This document shows positions 33,318-41,537 of a stretch of DNA of 43,801 nucleotides, piece by piece. This stretch comes from a bacterium (GTDB lineage: Bacteria > Vulcanimicrobiota > Vulcanimicrobiia > Vulcanimicrobiales > Vulcanimicrobiaceae): the NCBI GenBank assembly GCA_028869385.1, contig JAGWSR010000007.1, forward strand, positions 1 through 43,801, written 5' to 3'. Each line of letters opens with the position of its first letter. The stretch's first letter is position 1. Both the position numbers and the translations under genes were made by a program. The notes below the pieces were generated by a model that was not told where the DNA came from, did no database searches, and worked only from the letters and a program-made list of their open reading frames with translations.

Positions 33318-33913
33318 GCCGTCTCCTTCGCGAGCGCGACGAACGACGCGAGAAACGCGGCGCCGTACGCACCGCTTCGTTCGGGGTGGAACTGCGCGCC
33401 GAGGATGCCGTCGCGTCGCGCGATCGAGGCAAAGCATTCGCCGTCGAGTTCGGTGGTCGCCACGGTGCAACGGCTCGACGCCGGTGCCGCAAAGCCGTGC
33501 GCGAAGTAGGCCCATTGCGGCGCGCGCTCGCGCTCTTCGACGAGGTTCCATCCCATGTGCGGAAGGCGCGGCGCCGAGAGCGCGCGCACGACGCCGTCGA
33601 AGAGGGCGAGCCCGCGCGCGTTCGGCGCCTCGTCGCTGCGCTCGAAGAAGAGTTGAAAGCCGGCGCAGATGCCGAGGAGCGGAACGCCACGCTCCGCCGC
33701 GCGAACCAGCGGCTCGCGGAGCTGCAAACGGTCGAGTTCCGCGGCGATGTACGCGACGTTCGCTACGCCGGGAACCACGAGCGCGTCGCAGCGCTCGATG
33801 GCGTCGGGCGTGGTTACGAACGTCGTGCGCGCACCGCAGCGTTCGAGCGCCCGCGCGATGTTCGCGCGATTCGCGGCGCCGAGGTCGAGGATTCCGAGCG
33901 TTGGGCTACCCAT
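33299..33913 (-). CDS. hisH: Imidazole glycerol phosphate synthase, glutaminase subunit
   Basis: This 204-residue class I glutamine amidotransferase supplies ammonia to HisF. The nucleophile elbow is LLGICAGFQLFFE, with PHMGWN and the His/Glu pair in GAQFHPERSG. ATG 33913 follows the hisB stop by four bases. Its oxyanion-hole PGVANVAYI differs slightly from the usual PGVGAF. Confidence 0.95.
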   Translation of the reverse strand: MGSPTLGILDLGAANRANIARALERCGARTTFVTTPDAIERCDALVVPGVANVAYIAAELDRLQLREPLVRAAERGVPLLGICAGFQLFFERSDEAPNARGLALFDGVVRALSAPRLPHMGWNLVEERERAPQWAYFAHGFAAPASSRCTVATTELDGECFASIARRDGILGAQFHPERSGAYGAAFLASFVALAKETACLQSA

Positions 33914-33917
33914 GCGG

Positions 33918-34499
33918 TTAGAAGCATCCTTTGGTCGAAGCGATGGGGTCGGCGTTCGGGTCGAGCGCCCAAGCGAGCGCGCAGGCGCGTGCAAGGGCTT
34001 TGAACGCCGCCTCCACCACGTGGTGCGGATCGTCGCCCGCGAAGCGATCGATGTGAAGGGTCATGCGCGCGTGCTGGGCGAGGCTTGCGAAGAAGTGCGG
34101 CACGAAGACCGACTCGAGATCTTCGATGCGTTCGCAGCGAAGGTCGAGCGCGGTGCGCGACCAGGCGCGCCCGCCGAGATCCACGACGGCGCGCACCAGC
34201 GCGTCGTCCATGGGAATCGTGCGTTCCCCGTAGCGCACGATGCCGCGCCGCTCGCCGAGCGCCGCGTCGAGTGCCTGGCCGAGCGCGATCGCGGTATCCT
34301 CGACGAGGTGGTGGCGAATGCCGTCGAGCGAGCGCGCCTCGATGCGGCAGCCGATGCGCGCGTGGAACGCGAAGGCGAGAAGCAGATGATCGAACATGGC
34401 GCTGCCGGTTGAAATCGAGCGAGATTGCGCGTCGTCGAGCGAGAGTTCGACCGCGATATCGGTCTCGGTCGTGGTTCGTCGAATCGCTCCGCTACGCAC
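33918..34499 (-). CDS. hisB: Imidazoleglycerol-phosphate dehydratase
   Basis: This 193-residue single-domain IGP dehydratase has MFDHLLLAFAFHARI, the metal-binding HHLVEDTAIALGQAL, and late DDPHHVVEAAFKALARA. No N-terminal histidinol-phosphatase domain is present, so that activity must come from elsewhere. The GTG start overlaps the hisC stop by eight bases. Confidence 0.95.
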   Translation of the reverse strand: MRSGAIRRTTTETDIAVELSLDDAQSRSISTGSAMFDHLLLAFAFHARIGCRIEARSLDGIRHHLVEDTAIALGQALDAALGERRGIVRYGERTIPMDDALVRAVVDLGGRAWSRTALDLRCERIEDLESVFVPHFFASLAQHARMTLHIDRFAGDDPHHVVEAAFKALARACALAWALDPNADPIASTKGCF

Positions 34500-35583
34500 A
34501 GACGGCTCCTTGCAGCAATGCTTCGAGCGCGGTGACCACGCGCGTGGTGGTGCCGTCGTCGGCGGCGCAGAAGCGCAGCATCGTGGCGAGTTCGGGCGCG
34601 TCGTAGCCGCGAACGGCGATGCCGCGCTCGCCGAGCGCGCGCACGATGCGCGATGCGTCGGGTCCGAGGTCGGCGAGCAGAAAGTTCGCGGGCCCGCGCC
34701 AGATGGCGCGCGCCCCCGGGCGCAGGGATGCTTCGAGTGCGTCGAGGCTGCGGCGCACTTGCGCGCGCAGCGCTCGCTCGAACGCTGCCGTGGCCTCGCC
34801 GCCGCTCAGGTAGGCGTTGGCCGCGGCGAGCGAGGCGACGCCGATCGGATAGGGCCCGATGGAGCGGCGAAATGCGGCCGCGAGCCGCGCATCAGCTACC
34901 GCGTATCCCACGCGAGCGCCCGCGAGCGCGGCGCTCTTCGAGAGCGATCCGATCGCGACGACGTTCGGCTGTTCGGCGCAGACGCTGCCTACGAGCGAGC
35001 GATCCGAAAAGGCGAGGTACACTTCGTCGATGGCAATGAGGGTTCGCGGGAGCGCGGCGGCAATCGCGGCGATGGCTTCGACGCTCGGCGCATCGCCCGT
35101 CGGATTGTTCGGATTGCCGATGATGAGGAGTCGCGTGCGTTCGTCGGCCGCGGCTATCAGCGCCTCGGGATCGAGACTCCAGCGCTCGGCATACGCGACG
35201 TTGCGAATCTGCGCACCCGCGCATGCCGCGACGCGCGCGTACATGCCGAAGGTGGGCGTGGCGGTGAGCATCACGTCGCCGGGTTCGAGCACCGTGCGTG
35301 CCACCGCGTAGAGCAATTCGTCGGCTCCGTTGCCGAGCGCGAGTTGCGCGGGCTCGCATCCCAGGCGCCGCGCGAGGCTCTCGGCCGTCGCCCGCTGCAA
35401 CTCGGTCGGATAGGTGCGCAGCATCTCGCCGTCGAGCGCGCGCACCGCGTCGACCACGAAGGCGGGCACCGGCAGCGCCGCTTCGTTGCGGTGCATGCGC
35501 ACCTCGATGCCGCGGTCGTCGAGATCGCGCGCGGGATAGTCGGCGAGCGCGCGAATCGCGGGGCGAATCAGGTCTTCGATCAT
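34492..35583 (-). CDS. hisC: Histidinol-phosphate aminotransferase
   Basis: This 363-residue PLP enzyme of aminotransferase class I/II has LGNGADELLYA, NPNNPTGD, IDEVYLAF and the PLP-lysine segment SLSKSAALAGARVGY. It overlaps hisG by four bases upstream and hisB downstream. Confidence 0.95.
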   Translation of the reverse strand: MIEDLIRPAIRALADYPARDLDDRGIEVRMHRNEAALPVPAFVVDAVRALDGEMLRTYPTELQRATAESLARRLGCEPAQLALGNGADELLYAVARTVLEPGDVMLTATPTFGMYARVAACAGAQIRNVAYAERWSLDPEALIAAADERTRLLIIGNPNNPTGDAPSVEAIAAIAAALPRTLIAIDEVYLAFSDRSLVGSVCAEQPNVVAIGSLSKSAALAGARVGYAVADARLAAAFRRSIGPYPIGVASLAAANAYLSGGEATAAFERALRAQVRRSLDALEASLRPGARAIWRGPANFLLADLGPDASRIVRALGERGIAVRGYDAPELATMLRFCAADDGTTTRVVTALEALLQGAVCA

Positions 35584-36182
35584 CGCGTCACCAGCATCGC
35601 GAGATCGCTGCGGAAGATGACCTCGAGTACCTCAAGGTCCATCGCGTCGATAGTACTGCCGGTGAGCACGATGTCGATCATCACCTCCGCCATGCCGTAG
35701 GCGAGGGCGTTCTCGACCGTGCCGCTGATCGCAATCGGCTCGATGCTGCGTTCGGACGTGGCGAGGGTTGCTAGGTACTGCTGCGCGAGCGTGGGATAGC
35801 GCGCACAGTATGCGGCACGCACGACCCCGCGCTCCGCGAGCCGGTAGCCGCGCGGCGCGATTGCACAGAGCGCGGGTTTGCCGAAACGCGCGCGCGGGTC
35901 GTTCCAGGGGATCGTCACGACCCCCAGGCGCGGGTCGAGGCGATTTCCAGCCGCGAGCCATTCCTCGAGCAGATCGGATCCGGTATAGGCGACGACGTCG
36001 CGCCCCCGCCGGGCGAGGTCGCTTGCCAGCAGCGGAATATCCTCGCCTCGGGCGAGCGTGCGCTGCGCGTCGGCTTCGCCGGGGCGCGCGTCGTACGCGG
36101 CGGCGGCGGTCGCTGCGAGGCCTCGATTTTTCGGAAGGATCACGACCGCGCTTGCGGGGCGGTCGCTCACGGGCTGGTACAC
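35580..36182 (-). CDS. hisG: ATP phosphoribosyltransferase, short form
   Basis: HisG commits PRPP and ATP to histidine synthesis. The 200-residue product is the short form, which lacks the regulatory ACT-like domain and normally needs HisZ; no hisZ is in the window. It keeps the C-terminal SGTVENALAYGMAEVMIDIVLTGST phosphate-binding region. The GTG start at 36182 is preceded by GAAAGG. It is the first enzyme gene of the operon, 24 bases after the attenuator terminator. Confidence 0.92.
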   Translation of the reverse strand: MYQPVSDRPASAVVILPKNRGLAATAAAAYDARPGEADAQRTLARGEDIPLLASDLARRGRDVVAYTGSDLLEEWLAAGNRLDPRLGVVTIPWNDPRARFGKPALCAIAPRGYRLAERGVVRAAYCARYPTLAQQYLATLATSERSIEPIAISGTVENALAYGMAEVMIDIVLTGSTIDAMDLEVLEVIFRSDLAMLVTR

Positions 36183-36206
36183 GGCAAACCTTTCGGGCGA
36201 GAGAAC

Positions 36207-36244
36207 AAAAAAAGACGGGGTCGCGGTAATCGCGACCCCGTCTT
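36207..36244 (-). terminator. Attenuator terminator of the his operon
   Basis: On the minus strand AAGACGGGGTCGCG/CGCGACCCCGTCTT forms a perfect 14-bp stem with loop ATTAC (36226-36230), followed directly by T residues (seven in all, two within the stem). It stands between the leader peptide and hisG, so it must be bypassed for the operon to be expressed. Confidence 0.93.
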
Positions 36245-36308
36245 CGTGAGCTGAACAGCTACTTCGAACGCGTCAAACGATCATCCGCACGAGACCCTGC
36301 GGTCCGTG
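36240..36308 (-). promoter_or_regulatory. Mutually exclusive pause and antiterminator hairpins of the his leader
   Basis: Pause hairpin (1:2): CACGGACC (36301-36308) pairs with GGTCTCGTG (36288-36296), 8 bp with one bulged T, and includes the last His codon. Antiterminator (2:3): GTCTCGTG (36288-36295) pairs with CACGAAGAC (36240-36248), 8 bp with one bulged A. The second arm of the antiterminator shares AAGAC with the terminator's 5' arm, so the two cannot coexist. Confidence 0.85.
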
Positions 36309-36350
36309 ATGGTGATGATGGTGAACGACGTGCGCGAAGGCGTACGACAT
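36273..36350 (-). CDS. hisL: His leader peptide with six consecutive histidines
   Basis: A 25-residue frame begins MSYAFAHVV, continues with six consecutive histidines at residues 10-15 (seven His in all), and ends GPQGLVRMIV. His codons are a mix of CAC and CAT. It lies between a consensus promoter and a terminator before hisG, as in the classical his leader of enterobacteria. A ribosome stalled on codons 10-15 for lack of His-tRNA would cover the 5' arm of the pause hairpin and free the antiterminator; one reaching the stop codon would cover the shared arm and let the terminator form. The ATG is only nine bases after the -10 box, with no SD, so translation probably starts on a leaderless or nearly leaderless mRNA. 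Confidence 0.93.
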   Translation of the reverse strand: MSYAFAHVVHHHHHHGPQGLVRMIV

Positions 36351-36359
36351 AGTGGGCCC

Positions 36360-36389
36360 TTTATATCAGGAGGCTTCCGGTGCTGTCAA
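36360..36389 (-). promoter_or_regulatory. Sigma-70-type promoter of the his operon
   Basis: On the minus strand TTGACA (36384-36389), an 18-base spacer and TATAAA (36360-36365) match consensus closely. The expected start site is near A36353 to A36350, that is at or just before the ATG of the leader peptide. Confidence 0.88.
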
Positions 36390-36421
36390 CACTCCTCGTG
36401 TTAGGGATCGGCGATTTCGGA

Positions 36422-36427
36422 TACAAT
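36422..36427 (+). promoter_or_regulatory. -10 box of the antiporter gene
   Basis: TACAAT lies seven bases before the ATG at 36435, a spacing that would place the transcription start on or next to the start codon. No clear -35 is seen. Confidence 0.5.
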
Positions 36428-36434
36428 CAAGTCC

Positions 36435-37946
36435 ATGGCCATACCGTCGGGTAATCCGGCGCTCATCGTGGAACTCGGCGCCGTCTTTGTATTGGCGGCG
36501 GCGATCGTTGCGAGGACGCTCTCGCGTCGCGTGGGGATTCCATCCATTGTCACCCTGCTCGGGTTCGGTCTGCTCGCCGGGCCGAGCGGGATCGGACTCC
36601 TGCATCTCGACCTCATGTCGCCGGGGCCGCGCGCGCTGCTCTCGCTCGCCGTCGTGATCGTGCTCTTCGAAGTGACCCTGCGCGTGGATCTGCGCCATAC
36701 GCCGAAGGTGACGATCGGATTGCTCGCGGCCCTTGGCGCCGGGCTCGTGCTGTTGATCGTGCCGATCGTCGCCCGCTCGTTCGCATATCCTCCGCTCGTC
36801 GCGTCGCTGGTTGCCGCCATCTGCGTCGTCACGGGGCCGACGGTCATCGGGCCCTTGATGGCGCGCCTGCGCCCGCGCGCTGCGCTCGCCCATCTCCTCG
36901 AGACCGAAGGTCTGCTGCTCGATGCGATCGGGGTGATTATCGCCGCGGTGACGTTCGCATCGTTCACGACGCGCCCGACCGGCCCGATCGACGCAGCGTG
37001 GCACGCCGTCTTGCGCGTTGCCTTCGGCGTTGCGATCGGCATTGGATGCGGGTTCGCGGGGCGCTACCTGATGCGCGCGATGGTGCGGGCGTCGAGCGAT
37101 ATCGTCAAACTCGTGGTGTTGCTGCTGGGTATCGGCACCTACGCGCTCGCCGAATTGGTCTCGCACGAGAGCGGACTCTCCGCCGTCGTCGCGTGCGGGT
37201 TGCTCGTGGATCTCAAATCGCTGCCGCACGAGCGCCTGTTACGATCGTTCAAAGAAGACCTCTCGATGCTCGCGCTCTCGACGGTGTTCGTGCTGATGGC
37301 ATCGCAGATTCGCGTGCAGTTGCTCGGACCGCAACTGCTGCCCGCGCTCGGGATCGTGGCCACGCTCGTCGGCATCCGCGTCGTCTCCGTCCTGATCTCG
37401 ACGGTGCGAACGCCGATTCGTTGGGGCGAACGCGTGCTCATGGCGGCGGTGTTTCCACGCGGAATCGTGGCCGTTTCGCTCGCCATCTATTACGCGACGC
37501 AGATTCCCGCTTGGGGCTTGCACGGAGGAGATCGCCTCGCGGGCGTGATGTTCCTCGTTATCATCATGACGATCGTCATCTCGACCGTCGCCTCGGTCGT
37601 CGCGTCGCGGGCGTTCCGTCTGCAGATGCCCTCGCTCATCATCGCGGGGATTACCCCCGCCTCGATCGCGAGCGCGCAACGCCTGCGCGATCGAGGCCAC
37701 GTGCCGGTGCTCGTGGATACCGACGATGCCGTCGTCATGTTCGCGCGCTCCAACGATCTCGATGCCGAGTACGTCGAGAGCGGTGCCGATCTCAACGCGA
37801 TCGCGCGCGAGCGGAAGGCGCGCGCGATCATCGTGGAAGAGGCCGAGCGTTGGCGCGATGCGATCGCGACAATCCACGCTCGCTACCCGATCCTGCGCTC
37901 GGGATCCGACGAAGAACGTCGATTTTTCGAGGAGTACGCCTCGTAG
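36435..37946 (+). CDS. Cation:proton antiporter (CPA family) with TrkA-N-like C terminus
   Basis: This 503-residue membrane protein has about 12 hydrophobic segments. The second region has the NhaP/KefB-like GLLAGPSGIGLLHLD turn, and TGPTVIGPLM and LLETEGLLLDAIGVI carry the family's ion-site Asp/Glu residues. Residues from about 395 form a soluble domain resembling a TrkA-N nucleotide-binding fold (SLIIAGITPASIASAQRLRDRG, then VLVDTDD), although the glycine loop is not canonical. It probably exchanges Na+ or K+ for protons. It is divergent from the his operon and may be leaderless. Confidence 0.88.
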   Translation: MAIPSGNPALIVELGAVFVLAAAIVARTLSRRVGIPSIVTLLGFGLLAGPSGIGLLHLDLMSPGPRALLSLAVVIVLFEVTLRVDLRHTPKVTIGLLAALGAGLVLLIVPIVARSFAYPPLVASLVAAICVVTGPTVIGPLMARLRPRAALAHLLETEGLLLDAIGVIIAAVTFASFTTRPTGPIDAAWHAVLRVAFGVAIGIGCGFAGRYLMRAMVRASSDIVKLVVLLLGIGTYALAELVSHESGLSAVVACGLLVDLKSLPHERLLRSFKEDLSMLALSTVFVLMASQIRVQLLGPQLLPALGIVATLVGIRVVSVLISTVRTPIRWGERVLMAAVFPRGIVAVSLAIYYATQIPAWGLHGGDRLAGVMFLVIIMTIVISTVASVVASRAFRLQMPSLIIAGITPASIASAQRLRDRGHVPVLVDTDDAVVMFARSNDLDAEYVESGADLNAIARERKARAIIVEEAERWRDAIATIHARYPILRSGSDEERRFFEEYAS

Positions 37947-37952
37947 CCGTCG

Positions 37953-38306
37953 CTACTTGTGACGGTGGAGGATAAATTGATTGCGGTCGGGATCGCGGCC
38001 GAAGGCCATATAGCAGACGGCCGTTTCCGTGACCGCGTCGTCGTCGAAGGTGATCCCGCGCGCTTTGCACTCGGCCATCGCCGCGGCGACGTCATCCACG
38101 GCGAACATCACGCTCCCCGACTGCCCGCCGGTGTATCCGGCCGATGCGTAGAGCCCAAATGAGGTTCCGCCGGGGAAGGTCCACTCGCTGTAATATCCGT
38201 GCGCAGCGGCAGTCGGCGGCACGCCGAGGAGCTCGGCGTAGAAGGCGGTGGAGCGTTCGAGGTTGGTCACCGTGTAGTAGACGGCATCGATATCGCGTAC
38301 GTTCAT
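37953..38306 (-). CDS. VOC (glyoxalase/bleomycin-resistance fold) protein
   Basis: This 117-residue single VOC module has VYYTVTNLERSTAFYAELLGV at the start and VDDVAAAMAECKARG and DPDRNQFIL at the end. The usual metal ligands appear replaced (Tyr at the first histidine position, Gln near the last glutamate), so catalysis by the classical metal mechanism is doubtful. It converges on the antiporter gene. Confidence 0.85.
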   Translation of the reverse strand: MNVRDIDAVYYTVTNLERSTAFYAELLGVPPTAAAHGYYSEWTFPGGTSFGLYASAGYTGGQSGSVMFAVDDVAAAMAECKARGITFDDDAVTETAVCYMAFGRDPDRNQFILHRHK

Positions 38307-38361
38307 GCGCGCTCGTTCCGCGAGCGGCCGCCCCACCCTGCGGCACGGCTCGCGTACGTCG

Positions 38362-38715
38362 TCAGCGCTCGGGAAAGACGACGACGAACAGGTACGAACC
38401 CGCGACCGGCTTGCACTCGATCAACTCGGGCGTATAGGTCGCGCGCCGCGCGGCCTGCAGCGCTGCCAGATCGAGATCTTTGTTGCCCGTGCTCTCAAGG
38501 ACTTTATGCGTGGTGACGGTTCCTTCGGCCGAGATGTCGAGATGCAGCACGACCGTGCCGTGAGCGGGCGAGGTCTTGGTCGTCGGAAAATCGATTTTCG
38601 GAATATTCGACACGTCGACGGCCTTGTTCGGGACCGGACAGGTTGCGGCGGCAGCGGGTGCGCTCAGTGCGCCGGTCAACGCGGCGATGCATGCGTAGGC
38701 AATGACTGGTTTCAT
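38362..38715 (-). CDS. Exported TonB C-terminal-domain protein
   Basis: The product has 117 residues: signal peptide (cleavage after AAAA near residue 24) and one TonB_C module (GTVVLHLDISAEGTVTTHKVLESTGNKDLDLAALQAARRATYTPE-type pattern). It lacks an N-terminal membrane anchor and proline-rich stalk, so it is not a full TonB energy transducer. Two cysteines flank the domain. A divergent paralogue follows at 38881. Confidence 0.82.
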   Translation of the reverse strand: MKPVIAYACIAALTGALSAPAAAATCPVPNKAVDVSNIPKIDFPTTKTSPAHGTVVLHLDISAEGTVTTHKVLESTGNKDLDLAALQAARRATYTPELIECKPVAGSYLFVVVFPER

Positions 38716-38880
38716 CAGAGTCCCCTTTGCTTATGGAGGGTGCCAGCATACGTTCGAGCCGTGAAATCATCGTGAAGATGCACGGAACGATCCAACGATC
38801 GCGAGCGGCGGGAGGTCGACAAGCAATCTAGCGAACGTACTCTCACGCGAACATTGCTGCATCGGTGGAGGTTTAGTCAC

Positions 38881-39249
38881 ATGCGGATGTCATTGCGCCT
38901 TGCGGTACTCGCGAGCGTATTAGCGATTGTTGGGTGTGCGGGCCGTGAGGGAGGGGGGTGTACGTTCGTCGGTTCGCCCGCATCGCTCGTCGGGACGCCG
39001 CTTCCGCCCCAGGCAATTCCCTCCGGTAGCGGCATCACCACCGCCGTTACGGTAAGCGTTAGCGTCACGGTCGATTCAAATGGGGCGCTGACATCGGCAC
39101 AGATTCAACGCAGTTCGGGCGATATGGCGGTGGATGCGGCGGCGCTCGCGCTCGTTCGCACGCTCCATTATCAGGCTGGAACCCCGAGTTGCGGTTCGCC
39201 GGCGATCGACACAATCGTGGTGAGCGTGCCGTTTAGCCCGAGCGCGTGA
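38881..39249 (+). CDS. TonB C-terminal-domain lipoprotein
   Basis: The product has 122 residues with a lipobox (LAIVGC, Cys18) and a TonB_C-like module (VDSNGALTSAQIQRSSGDMAVDAAALALVRTLHY). It is related to the exported protein encoded divergently at 38362-38715. GGTGGAGG precedes ATG 38881. It is likely anchored to a membrane facing the periplasm. Function is unknown. Confidence 0.8.
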   Translation: MRMSLRLAVLASVLAIVGCAGREGGGCTFVGSPASLVGTPLPPQAIPSGSGITTAVTVSVSVTVDSNGALTSAQIQRSSGDMAVDAAALALVRTLHYQAGTPSCGSPAIDTIVVSVPFSPSA

Positions 39250-39346
39250 GGACGATGCCTGCGCTCGCGATAACCTAGGTTTTTATGCGGCAAATGCCTG
39301 CATACTCGAGGGAGGAGCATCGTAGCGGCACGTTCGACAACGTGAT

Positions 39347-41533
39347 ATGAAGCGAAAAGATGCCATCGTCACCATCGGCGCTACGGTCGTTGCCGGAGCT
39401 GCAGCGGTTGGCGCTGCGCCCGCGGCGGCGGCGCGTGCCGAAGCTCCGCACGCGATGCGCGCGCTGCTCGAACGGGTGGTGCCGAAGCTCTCGTCGCAAT
39501 TCTCACTGCGTCTCTTGCCCGCGCGCGACGATGGGCACGATGCCTTCGAAATCTCCGGATCGCGCGGGGCTGTGGATTTGGCTGGAACCAGCATCTCGGC
39601 GCTCGCTTGCGCGTTCAACTGGTACCTGAAAAACGACGCAGGCGGACAGATCACGTGGGCCGGTCGCAACCTGGAGATCGGTTCGGTCGCACCCGCGCCC
39701 ACGAAGGTGCGGCGCGCCACGCGCTTCGCGCGCCGCTACGTATTCAACGAAAACGTCTTCGGCTACAGCGTGCCGTACTGGGATTGGGAGCGTTGGGAGC
39801 GCGAGCTCGACGTGCTTGCGATCAACGGGTTCAACACGGCGATGCAGCAGATCGGCATGGAAGCGATCTGGCTCGATCTCTTCACCGAGTTCGGATACAG
39901 CGAAGAGGAGATGCTGAAGTGGATCGAACCGCCCGCGCATCAGAATTGGCAGTGGCTCGGGAACATTCAGGGCTCGCTCGGCGGCGTGTCGCGCGAGTTG
40001 ATCGATCGTCGCGTCGCATTTGGGCGCCGCATCATTCAGCGCATGTTCGATCTCGGAATCTCGCCCGTGTTTCCGGCGTTCGGCGGCTTCGTGCCCAGTG
40101 ATTTCGCGGAGCGCCATCGCGGCGCGCCGGTCGTGCCGCAAGGCGAATGGTACGGCTTCGAACGCCCGGCCTGGCTCGATCCCACGAGCGATCTCTTCGA
40201 GACGATGGCGGCGCACTTTTACGAGCATCTCCACGCGCGCTTCGGGTTGCCGGCGGGCTATAGCGTGAACGTGCTGCACGAAGGCGGCGTAGCGGGTAAC
40301 GTGGCTCTGCCGCAGGCGGGCAAAGCGATTCAAGACGCGATGCTGCGCGCGAACCCAAAGGCGTTCTGGCTCTTGCTCGCGTGGCAAGAGAATCCGCGTC
40401 GTGAAGTCGTGGAGAAGCTCGATCCCACGAAGCTCTTGATCGTGGACAGCGTGGCCGACGATCACGGACAGTGGCTGCAGAAGGATGCATTTTGGGGCAT
40501 TCCCTGGACCTGGGGCTATATCAACGACTACGGCAGCACCACGATTGCCGAAGGACGTCTCTCGGCAATCGCCCATCTGCTTCCCCAGGCCGAACGCCTC
40601 TCGCGCGCCTCGCGCGGCAACCTCGTGGGCGTGCACATCTACTCCGAGGGCATCGATCACAACCCGGTGATGTTCGATCTGCTGACCGATTCGGTGTGGC
40701 GCAGCGGTGACGTTGATTTGGCGAGTTGGCTGCGCGGATACGTGCGGCGGCGGTACGGGGCCGATGACCCGCACGCGGTTGAGGCCTGGGATATCTTCGC
40801 CCGCACGGCTTACGGTGAGCCCGAGCGCCCGGAAGAGGGAGGGCAACAATCCATTTTCAACGCGCAGCCTGCGCTCGATGCCAAGGGCGCAAGCCCGTTC
40901 ATCGACGCCGACTGGTTGTACGATCCGCACGAGTTCGAGCGCGGATGGCATAAATTGCTCGCCGCAGCCGATGCGCTGCGCGCGCACGATGGCTACCGTT
41001 TCGACGTGTGCGATATCACTCGGCAGGTGTTGGTGAATCGGGGGCGTCGCCTGCTTGGGCACATCCGCAGTGCCTATCGCCGCAAGAATTCCGATGCCTT
41101 CACCGCGCTGACGACCGAGTTTTTGCATCGGATGGACCAGTTGGACGAATTGCTCGGAACTCGCGTGGAGTTCATGCTCGGCCCGTGGATCGCATACGCG
41201 CGCGCATGGGGCGCGACCGATGCCGAGGCGGATCGATTGGAGTACGATGCGCGCACGATCATTACGACGTGGGGACCGGATCGCAAGACGTACGACGCAT
41301 TACGCGACTACGCGAATCGCGACTGGAGCGGCCTCATGCGTACGTTTTACAAAGATCGCTGGTCGCATTACTTCGGCTCGCTTCGAACCGCCCTCGAACA
41401 CGGAGCCGAACCAGAGCCGATCGATTGGTTCGAGCACGACCGCGCCTGGACGCTGCGGCGCGATCCCTACCCGACGGAGCCGCACGGCGACACGATCGCC
41501 GTAGCTCGCGCGATCGCGAAGGACGTTGCCTAG
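39347..41533 (+). CDS. Alpha-N-acetylglucosaminidase, GH89 family
   Basis: This 728-residue exported glycosidase related to human NAGLU removes terminal alpha-linked GlcNAc. After a signal-like N terminus (about residues 1-32) it has YWDWERWERELDVLAINGFNTA and the MEAIW and PVFPAFGGFVP segments matching the NAGLU catalytic domain. The likely acid/base is Glu312 (LHEGG) and the nucleophile Glu434 (YSEGIDHNP), corresponding to human Glu316 and Glu446 by motif. The three-domain length is normal. A CACGTT/AACGTG inverted repeat lies directly before the ATG (39329-39344). Confidence 0.9.
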   Translation: MKRKDAIVTIGATVVAGAAAVGAAPAAAARAEAPHAMRALLERVVPKLSSQFSLRLLPARDDGHDAFEISGSRGAVDLAGTSISALACAFNWYLKNDAGGQITWAGRNLEIGSVAPAPTKVRRATRFARRYVFNENVFGYSVPYWDWERWERELDVLAINGFNTAMQQIGMEAIWLDLFTEFGYSEEEMLKWIEPPAHQNWQWLGNIQGSLGGVSRELIDRRVAFGRRIIQRMFDLGISPVFPAFGGFVPSDFAERHRGAPVVPQGEWYGFERPAWLDPTSDLFETMAAHFYEHLHARFGLPAGYSVNVLHEGGVAGNVALPQAGKAIQDAMLRANPKAFWLLLAWQENPRREVVEKLDPTKLLIVDSVADDHGQWLQKDAFWGIPWTWGYINDYGSTTIAEGRLSAIAHLLPQAERLSRASRGNLVGVHIYSEGIDHNPVMFDLLTDSVWRSGDVDLASWLRGYVRRRYGADDPHAVEAWDIFARTAYGEPERPEEGGQQSIFNAQPALDAKGASPFIDADWLYDPHEFERGWHKLLAAADALRAHDGYRFDVCDITRQVLVNRGRRLLGHIRSAYRRKNSDAFTALTTEFLHRMDQLDELLGTRVEFMLGPWIAYARAWGATDAEADRLEYDARTIITTWGPDRKTYDALRDYANRDWSGLMRTFYKDRWSHYFGSLRTALEHGAEPEPIDWFEHDRAWTLRRDPYPTEPHGDTIAVARAIAKDVA

Positions 41534-41537
41534 GCCG

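Noticed and set aside
36306-36323. Six consecutive His codons resembling a cloning-vector His tag
   Set aside because: There are no vector or linker sequences. The codons are mixed CAC/CAT, and the run sits between a promoter and a terminator directly before hisG, which fits a natural leader peptide.
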